From Actinomycetota bacterium (GTDB lineage: Bacteria; Actinomycetota; Acidimicrobiia; Acidimicrobiales; GCA-2861595), in the NCBI GenBank assembly GCA_016781225.1, contig JADDQT010000038.1:1-11768 (forward strand): a DNA stretch of 11,768 nt, in the 5' to 3' direction. A program made the position numbers and the translations under genes. Below the pieces are notes generated by a model. That model was not told the DNA's origin. It saw nothing but the letters and a program-made list of their open reading frames with translations, and did no database searches. Shown here piece after piece: positions 6,968 through 11,768 of the stretch (the stretch's first letter is position 1; the number at the start of each line of letters is the position of its first letter).

Positions 6968-7017
6968 GGTCCCATGCTCGCGCTCCTGCCCGACCAATGG
7001 GCTGGCACACTTGGGCC
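6968..7017. promoter_or_regulatory. Short divergent intergenic region, crtI / peptidase pair
   Basis: Fifty bp must hold the 5' ends of both divergent units. No recognisable -35/-10 pair or AT-rich core is visible. CCCAT (6971-6975) and ATGGG (6997-7001) form a spaced inverted repeat. Promoters may lie inside the flanking coding sequences, or the transcripts may be leaderless; neither start has a good ribosome site. Confidence 0.3.
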
Positions 7018-8217
7018 ATGCGCCGCCGGGCTGGTCCACTAGTGGTGCTGGTGCTGCCTGCAGCCCTCCTGCTGGTCCTCGGCGGCATGACCCTCGCCTT
7101 CGACTGGGCCGACTCGTCCGAGGAGGCTGTCGGCCCGCCGACCACGACTTCCTCCCCTGCGGCACCGGAATCGTCCTCGACCACGGCTGCGGTGCCGGCA
7201 CCGGAGTCCCCCCTTCAAGTGCTCGTCCGCCAGATCCAGGGCTTCGTCGAGCGCGAGCGCGGCCTCACGTTCAAGGCACCCGTGAAGGTCAGCATCCTCG
7301 ACGAGGCCGCCTTCAGGGCCAAGGTGACCGAGATCGACGACGAGGACCGCAAGGAGATCGAGGAATCGCAGGCCATCCTCCGAGCGATGCGGCTGCTCGG
7401 TCGGGACGTGGACCTGATGAAGGCGCTACAGGAGTTCGCCGGCGCCGGCATCGCGGGCCTCTACGATCCGGAGACCGACGAGCTCGTGGTGCGGGGAGGG
7501 GAGGAGATCACCCCGTCCGTGCGCGTGACCCTCGCCCACGAGCTGACCCACGCACTCGAGGACCAGCGGTTCAACCTCGACCGCAAGGACCTCGGTGACG
7601 AGGCCGACTACGGCTTCGCGGCCCTCGTCGAAGGAAGCGCCCTGCGCATCGAGGATGCCTATCTGCGGTCACTGCCGGCGGACGAGCGAGCCCGGGCTCG
7701 CAGGGAGGAGAGAGCCCAGGCCGGCAAGATCCCCGACAACGTGCCGCCGGTGCTGCAGTTCGCCATCGGCTTCCCCTACGTCTACGGGCCCGAGGTGGTG
7801 TCGGCGCTCCTCAGGGCCGGAGGCAACGGCCGCCTGGACGCGGCCTACGCCAAGCCCCCGGCCAGCACGGAGCAGGTGATCTACCCTCGCCGCTACCTCG
7901 ACGACGACAAGCCCCTGGCCGTCCCCGTGCCGAGGGCCGACGGAGCTGCCTTCGACGACGGGGAGATCGGCCAGCTCTTCCTCTTCCTGATGCTCCGCTC
8001 GGAGCTCTCCGACAGCGGGGCCCGCCTTGCCGCCGATGGCTGGGGCGGCGACCGCTACGTCGCCTGGCGAGACGGGGGGCGCACGTGCGTGCGCATGGAC
8101 TTCGTGATGGACAACCCTTCGGAGAACGACGAGCTTGTGCGAGCTCTCCGGGAATGGGCGGACAAGCGCCGCGGCGCGGCGACGGCGAGTGGGTCCTCGC
8201 TCACGACGTGCGGGTGA
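7018..8217 (+). CDS. Membrane-anchored or secreted HELTH zinc-metallopeptidase-like protein
   Basis: 399 residues from the ATG at 7018, chosen because MRRRAGPLVVLVLPAALLLVLGG is a classic charged-then-hydrophobic signal or anchor; an in-frame ATG at 6997 adds only seven residues. A Thr/Ser/Pro/Ala-rich linker (about 40-64) leads to the folded part. TLAHELTHALEDQ carries HExxH (His174, Glu175, His178), and Glu205 in ALVEGSALR is the probable third zinc ligand, the arrangement of gluzincin-type peptidases. The region GWGGDRYVAWRDG (341-353) with CVRMDF just after is a conserved-looking C-terminal motif. I recall similar layouts in uncharacterised prokaryotic surface proteins, but cannot name the family firmly. 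The protein would act outside the cytoplasmic membrane; its substrate is unknown. Its TGA overlaps the GTG of the next gene by 4 bp (GTGA), so the two are translationally coupled. Function is inferred from motifs only. Confidence 0.8.
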   Translation: MRRRAGPLVVLVLPAALLLVLGGMTLAFDWADSSEEAVGPPTTTSSPAAPESSSTTAAVPAPESPLQVLVRQIQGFVERERGLTFKAPVKVSILDEAAFRAKVTEIDDEDRKEIEESQAILRAMRLLGRDVDLMKALQEFAGAGIAGLYDPETDELVVRGGEEITPSVRVTLAHELTHALEDQRFNLDRKDLGDEADYGFAALVEGSALRIEDAYLRSLPADERARARREERAQAGKIPDNVPPVLQFAIGFPYVYGPEVVSALLRAGGNGRLDAAYAKPPASTEQVIYPRRYLDDDKPLAVPVPRADGAAFDDGEIGQLFLFLMLRSELSDSGARLAADGWGGDRYVAWRDGGRTCVRMDFVMDNPSENDELVRALREWADKRRGAATASGSSLTTCG

Positions 8218-9182
8218 GGTGGCGCGCCCGCCGGCTGGTGCTGGTGTCGGCGGCGCTGGTCATGCTGGCCGGGGCGTGCTCATCGGGCAACGGTGACTCG
8301 AACCAGAACGGTGACGACGGGGCTACGGCCCAGACCGCACCACCACCTCCGCCTCCGCCTGCGGAGATCGTCGACCTGATGGACCGGACCTCGATGACCG
8401 CTGAGGCGCGCACATTGTTCCTGGACGCCCGGCCCCGGATAGAGTCCTCGATCGAGTTCGGGAGCAACTGCAGGAACAAGTCGGGGGCCCACACGCTCGG
8501 CTGCTTCCTGGTGGTGAAGGACTGCCAGACGGGTGGGCTCTCGTCCGGGTGCTCGACGAGGACGCAGATACGCCTCCTCCGTATCGACAGGCCCGACGCC
8601 CACGACCTCGTCTACGTGTCCGCCGCCCACGAGATGCTGCACGCGGCGTACGAGAAGCTCCCCCCGGACGGTCGCATCAGGATCGATCGCGAGTTGGAGG
8701 CGGCCCTGCCCCAGCTCGACAAGTGCAGGGTCGACACCAACCTCGGGGCCTATGCGGATCGGGTTGGCAGCGACAGGCTGAGCGAGCTGCACTCGGTCCT
8801 CGCCACGGAGTTCGCGGTCCTCCCGCCAGGCCTGCAGTCTCACTTCAACCGCTACTTCTCGAACCGCCAGCTGGTGGTGTCGGCGCACGATCGAACCCTC
8901 GGCAACCCCGAACAGGAGATCTGCGGTCTGCGGTCACGTCTAGACCAGCTCGAGGGCCAGATCGGTTCCATCCGGCGGCAGATGCAGCAGCTGCGGTCGG
9001 CCGACAATATTCGGGCATACAACGCGCTTGTGCCCAGGATCAACGCCCTGGTGCGAGAGCACAACCGTGCCGCGGACGCACACAACCGGAGGGTGCGGGA
9101 GTACAACCGGCTTCTCGAGAGCTTGGGAGGCGATCCGGGAACCCTCGCCCCCCGGCAGGCCCCGGCGACGCCCGCCCAGTAG
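8214..9182 (+). CDS. Putative lipoprotein with HEMLH metallopeptidase-like motif and C-terminal coiled coil
   Basis: 322 residues from the GTG at 8214, which overlaps the upstream stop as GTGA. The frame is open further upstream, but this start gives a proper signal: RWRARR, a hydrophobic core, then LAGAC, a slightly non-standard lipobox with Cys22. A Gly/Asn/Asp linker and seven prolines (43-49) follow. The core contains AAHEMLHAAYE (HExxH: His139, Glu140, His143). Glu199 in LATEFAVLPPGL is a candidate third ligand, which would be an unusually long 56 residues after His143; Glu160 or Glu162 are alternatives. Cysteines at 86, 97, 104, 113, 171 and 237 could form disulfides outside the cell. 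Residues about 232-304 are heptad-like and Gln/Arg/Asn-rich (coiled coil), ending in a Pro/Ala tail. It is probably coexpressed with the HELTH protein. I do not recognise a named family; protease activity is plausible but unproven. Confidence 0.76.
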   Translation: MRWRARRLVLVSAALVMLAGACSSGNGDSNQNGDDGATAQTAPPPPPPPAEIVDLMDRTSMTAEARTLFLDARPRIESSIEFGSNCRNKSGAHTLGCFLVVKDCQTGGLSSGCSTRTQIRLLRIDRPDAHDLVYVSAAHEMLHAAYEKLPPDGRIRIDRELEAALPQLDKCRVDTNLGAYADRVGSDRLSELHSVLATEFAVLPPGLQSHFNRYFSNRQLVVSAHDRTLGNPEQEICGLRSRLDQLEGQIGSIRRQMQQLRSADNIRAYNALVPRINALVREHNRAADAHNRRVREYNRLLESLGGDPGTLAPRQAPATPAQ

Positions 9183-9233
9183 CGCGTCCCAGTCGCAGCA
9201 GGGCGGCCGCAAGGGCGCTCGCCAGTACAGGCT

Positions 9234-10328
9234 CTAGTGATCCCGGGCGGCCACGTAGGAGGCCAGCTCGACCAGCTCCGCCCTCGCCTCGGGAAGGACA
9301 GGGGCGTCGTCTATGGCGGCCAGGGCCTCGGCCACCAGCCGGTCCACGGCCGCCTCCACCTTCCGGCGGGCTCCGGTCTCCTCGAGCACTTCCTGCAGCT
9401 CCGCAACCTCGAAGTCGGTGAGGTCGGAGGCGCCGAAGCGGTCGGCCAGCAGCTTGGCCGCCGCCCCGTCGGCGCTTCCGGCGGCGTAGGCGTAGAGCGC
9501 CGTGGGCCGGCCTTCGCGGAGGTCCTCGCCCACGGGCTTGCCGGTGACGGCGCTGTCGCCGAAGGCGCCCAGCAGATCGTCGCGGAGCTGGAACGCCTCA
9601 CCCAGAGGCGCCCCGTAGGCCGAGAGAGGAGCCTCCAGGTCGTCCAGCCTCCCGGCCAGGGCGGCACCGAGGTGCAGTGGCCGCTCGATGGTGTACTTCC
9701 CCGACTTGTACTGGCCGATGCGGCGAGCCTGGTCCACGCCCGCCTGGCCCCGCAGCGTCCCCCCCTTGGCCGTGCCCACGAGGTCGAGGTACTGGCCGAC
9801 GTTGACCTCGAGGCGCAACTCGGTGAACACGTCCCAGGCGGCCCTGGGAGCGTCGCCCATCAGCTGGTCGGCATACACGAAGGCCAGATCCCCGACGAGG
9901 ATGGCCACGCCCTCGCCGAAGCGACGGCCCTCCCCACGCCAGCCCTCGACGCTGTGGCGTGTCTCGAACCAGGTGTGGACGGTGTCGAAGCCCCGGCGGA
10001 GTGGGGAACCGTCCATCACGTCGTCGTGGATGAGGGCGAAGGTGTGCAGCAGCTCCAGGGCGGCGCCGGCGTCGACCACGGCCGGGTCCTCGGGATCACC
10101 CCCCGAGCCGACGAAGCCCCAGTAGCAGAAGGCGGGCCGCAGGCGCTTGCCGCCCGAGAGCACCAGCCGACGCATGGCGCTCATGGGTTGCTCGAGGCTG
10201 GGGTCGAGGCCCGCCCAGCGCTCCGTCTCGTCGCGCAGCAGGGCGTCGAGGCGCGCCTCTACCCGTTCAGCGATGTGGTTGAGGGAAGACGGAAAAGCAG
10301 GCAAGGCGACGGGGTCTGCTTCGATCAT
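9234..10328 (-). CDS. crtE: Polyprenyl diphosphate synthase, probably geranylgeranyl diphosphate synthase
   Basis: Trans-isoprenyl diphosphate synthase that condenses IPP with allylic diphosphates, here most likely giving GGPP for CrtB. 364 residues from the ATG at 10328. GGKRLRP (59-65) binds diphosphate; the first Asp-rich motif is HDDVMD (Asp102, Asp103, Asp106) followed by SPLRRG; GQYLD (178-182) and YKSGKYT (207-213) follow; the second Asp-rich motif is FQLRDDLLGAFGD (Asp250, Asp251). The first motif has no two-residue insertion, and Phe97 is five residues before Asp102, a combination known from type I (archaeal-like) GGPP synthases, so C20 is a reasonable prediction. Other chain lengths remain possible. 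It starts 33 nt after the PAP2-family gene and is probably the last gene of that operon; it converges on the HEMLH gene with a 51-bp gap. No clear ribosome site is seen. Confidence 0.9.
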   Translation of the reverse strand: MIEADPVALPAFPSSLNHIAERVEARLDALLRDETERWAGLDPSLEQPMSAMRRLVLSGGKRLRPAFCYWGFVGSGGDPEDPAVVDAGAALELLHTFALIHDDVMDGSPLRRGFDTVHTWFETRHSVEGWRGEGRRFGEGVAILVGDLAFVYADQLMGDAPRAAWDVFTELRLEVNVGQYLDLVGTAKGGTLRGQAGVDQARRIGQYKSGKYTIERPLHLGAALAGRLDDLEAPLSAYGAPLGEAFQLRDDLLGAFGDSAVTGKPVGEDLREGRPTALYAYAAGSADGAAAKLLADRFGASDLTDFEVAELQEVLEETGARRKVEAAVDRLVAEALAAIDDAPVLPEARAELVELASYVAARDH

Positions 10329-10361
10329 GGTGCGGCTGGGCTGCGGAGGCGGACGAGCAGC

Positions 10362-11183
10362 CTAGGGCACCGACACGTTCCGGGGGCGTCGGCCCTCCGT
10401 GCCCCTGGCGTCGGTCCAGCGGGTGAAGGAACGGGCCAGCACGAAGCCGGCGGCCAGCACGACGGCGCCTCCCACGGCGTCCAGGAAGTAGTGGTTGGCG
10501 GTCACCACCACGGCGAAGAGGGTGAGCAGTGGGTAGACCGCCGTGACCCGCCTCGCCCAGGGCCTGCTGAAGGCGGGTAGCAGGGCGAAGACGCACCAGC
10601 CCGACCACGCCATGTGGAGGCTGGGCATGGCGGCGTAGGGGTTGGACACCTTGGCCACTGCCCCTGACTCGAACGACCAAAGGCCACCAACCACCCGCAG
10701 GGTGTCCACGAACCCGTAAACCTCGGGGAGCAGCCGAGGGGGCATCAGCGGGTACAGGGCGAAGCCCAGCAGGGCCAGGGCCGTGGTGAAGGCGAGGGTG
10801 TTGCGCCACAGCGGGTACCGCTCGGGCATCCGCCGAAAGAGGTAGACGAGGGCCCCCACGGTGACGGCGAAGTGGGCGGTCCCGTAGAAGACGTTCCAGA
10901 AGGAGATGAATGGCTTCCAGCCGATGAAGAGATCCTGGATGCTCTGCTCGTGAGCGATGCCGAGGAAGCGCTGGGCGTGGATCACCTGCGTGGCGTGCTC
11001 GAACGCCTGCGCACCGGAGCCACTGGCCACGCCATGGTTCCGGATGAGGGTGTACACGGAGTAGAAGGCGGCGACGTAGAGGACCTCTCGCCACCAGCGC
11101 AAACGAGCCCGGGGCCTGGTCGAGGATCGGAGGTCGGGCGAGGTGGGGTGCTCAGGCGAGGTCGGGAGCGCTTCGGGCGTCAC
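10362..11183 (-). CDS. PAP2-superfamily membrane phosphatase / inositol-phosphotransferase-like protein
   Basis: 273 residues, GTG start overlapping the upstream stop as GTGA. A Pro/Ser/Arg-rich cytoplasmic N-terminus (1-30) is followed by several membrane helices (about 33-48, 95-115, 128-146, 192-206, 215-229, 236-252). The PAP2 signature is split as usual: AMPSLHMAWSGW (185-196, with His190) and NHYFLDAVGG (230-239, with His231 and Asp235). The sequence around NPYAAMPSLHMAW resembles the subgroup that includes fungal aureobasidin-resistance / inositol phosphorylceramide synthases and many actinobacterial proteins. Likely chemistry is removal or transfer of a phosphate from a lipid substrate in the membrane. 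Sitting between a UPF0104 membrane protein and a prenyl diphosphate synthase, a polyprenyl-phosphate or phosphoinositide substrate is conceivable, but that is inference. Confidence 0.85.
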   Translation of the reverse strand: MTPEALPTSPEHPTSPDLRSSTRPRARLRWWREVLYVAAFYSVYTLIRNHGVASGSGAQAFEHATQVIHAQRFLGIAHEQSIQDLFIGWKPFISFWNVFYGTAHFAVTVGALVYLFRRMPERYPLWRNTLAFTTALALLGFALYPLMPPRLLPEVYGFVDTLRVVGGLWSFESGAVAKVSNPYAAMPSLHMAWSGWCVFALLPAFSRPWARRVTAVYPLLTLFAVVVTANHYFLDAVGGAVVLAAGFVLARSFTRWTDARGTEGRRPRNVSVP

Positions 11184-11768
11184 CCGTGCGCCACGGCCCG
11201 GTCCGACCGGTTGCCGATGGCGAACGCCGGAGCTCCCAGGAGGCTTACGGCCAGGTTGACCGTGTACAGGAGCAGCCCGAGGGCGAAGGCGTGGGAGTCG
11301 GGGACGCCGAAGGGGTGCAGGAAGAAGATGAGGGCCGCCTCACGGGTGCCCAGACCGCTCACCGTGAGTGGGAGGACCTGGACGATGGCCACCACGGGGA
11401 AGAAGGCGAGCATGGCCGTCCACCCGATGGTGAGGCCCAGCGCCTTGGCTCCGACGAAGGCGGCGAGGACCACCACCAGCTGGTAGGCGAAGCCGGCGGT
11501 GAGGACCTCGAAGGCCAGGCCCGGCGCACGGCGGAAGCGCTCGAGACCCAGGTGCACGGCGCCGGTGAACCGGCGCCACCCCCGGTCGGAGCCGGCCAAC
11601 CGATTCAAGCCCCGGCTCGAGGCCATGGTGAGCACGATTGCCAGGAGGACCAGCGTGGAGAAGGCGACGCCGAGCGCGGTCCCGGCGGCACCAGGGGCCA
11701 TGCGGCGAAGCTCGGGGTTGCCCGCCAGCCCGACGAAGGTGAGCACCGGCAGCACCAACCAGCCGCTG
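11180..11768 (-). CDS. UPF0104 / LPG-synthase-like integral membrane protein (partial, 5' end outside window)
   Basis: The last 195 codons are visible; the frame continues past the right edge, and the TTG at 11758 need not be its start. The protein has repeated hydrophobic helices and the family motif LPLTVSGLGTREAALIFF, which is typical of the lysylphosphatidylglycerol-synthase transmembrane-domain family (UPF0104 / COG0392). Members include the membrane part of MprF and archaeal AglD-related proteins and are often encoded beside glycosyltransferases or lipid enzymes, with proposed lipid-transfer roles. No cytoplasmic aminoacyl-transferase domain is attached: the protein ends soon after the last helix (AIGNRSDRAVAHG). 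Its stop overlaps the PAP2 gene start by 4 bp, so the two are coupled. The exact substrate is unknown. Confidence 0.82.
   Translation of the reverse strand, partial: SGWLVLPVLTFVGLAGNPELRRMAPGAAGTALGVAFSTLVLLAIVLTMASSRGLNRLAGSDRGWRRFTGAVHLGLERFRRAPGLAFEVLTAGFAYQLVVVLAAFVGAKALGLTIGWTAMLAFFPVVAIVQVLPLTVSGLGTREAALIFFLHPFGVPDSHAFALGLLLYTVNLAVSLLGAPAFAIGNRSDRAVAHG

Noticed and set aside
5459..7042. 527-codon plus-strand open frame
   Set aside because: It lies entirely antisense to crtI and the start of crtB, is His/Gly/Arg/Glu-rich without domains, and is a GC-bias shadow.
6968..7201. 78-codon N-terminal extension of crtI
   Set aside because: Arg/Pro-rich, overlaps the divergent peptidase gene, and puts the FAD motif far from the N-terminus where CrtI proteins have it.
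9183..9233. Possible terminator between the convergent HEMLH gene and crtE
   Set aside because: Only short GC-rich partial stems and no T-run in either direction.
9237..10580. 447-codon plus-strand open frame
   Set aside because: Antisense to the prenyl synthase and part of the PAP2 gene; no recognisable domain.

Overview
The window is about 11.8 kb of very GC-rich, gene-dense DNA. Strong G/C bias at third codon positions, frequent GTG starts and GTGA start/stop overlaps point to a high-GC actinobacterium (Actinomycetota). A lineage such as Acidimicrobiia is possible, but this is an inference from style and gene content, since there is no rRNA or other marker. No tRNA, rRNA, CRISPR array, transposase, integrase or attachment site was found.

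Layout. (1) Positions 1-3709, all on the minus strand: a large GT-C (family 39-like) membrane glycosyltransferase, a small acidic-protein gene that looks frameshifted, a type II NADH:quinone oxidoreductase (ndh), and the first codons of a further hydrophobic protein running off the left edge. (2) Positions 3710-3887: a divergent control region with three inverted repeats and an A8 tract. It leads into a plus-strand gene for a small exported Asn/Ala/Gly-repeat protein, which ends at a hairpin terminator. (3) Positions 4600-6967, minus strand: crtI then crtB, for phytoene desaturase and phytoene synthase. (4) Positions 7018-9182, plus strand and divergent from crtI: two translationally coupled exported proteins, each with its own HExxH zinc-protease-like motif (HELTH, then HEMLH). 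(5) Positions 9234-11768, minus strand: a UPF0104 / LPG-synthase-like membrane protein (cut by the right edge), a PAP2-family phosphatase or transferase overlapping it by 4 bp, and a polyprenyl diphosphate synthase (crtE type).

How they fit together. CrtE would make GGPP, CrtB would join two GGPP into phytoene, and CrtI would desaturate phytoene towards lycopene, so the window holds the core of a C40 carotenoid pathway. No cyclase, hydroxylase or glycosyl-finishing enzyme is present. The pathway genes are split by the metallopeptidase-like pair, which is the least explained part of the window. The PAP2 and UPF0104 genes next to crtE suggest a membrane or polyprenyl-lipid function. Ndh is ordinary respiratory-chain machinery.

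The items most worth a second look are the tandem HExxH lipoprotein/anchored-protein pair inside the carotenoid cluster, a small acidic gene whose coding frame appears to switch at a tetranucleotide repeat, and a leader with mutually exclusive hairpins upstream of the Asn-repeat exported protein.
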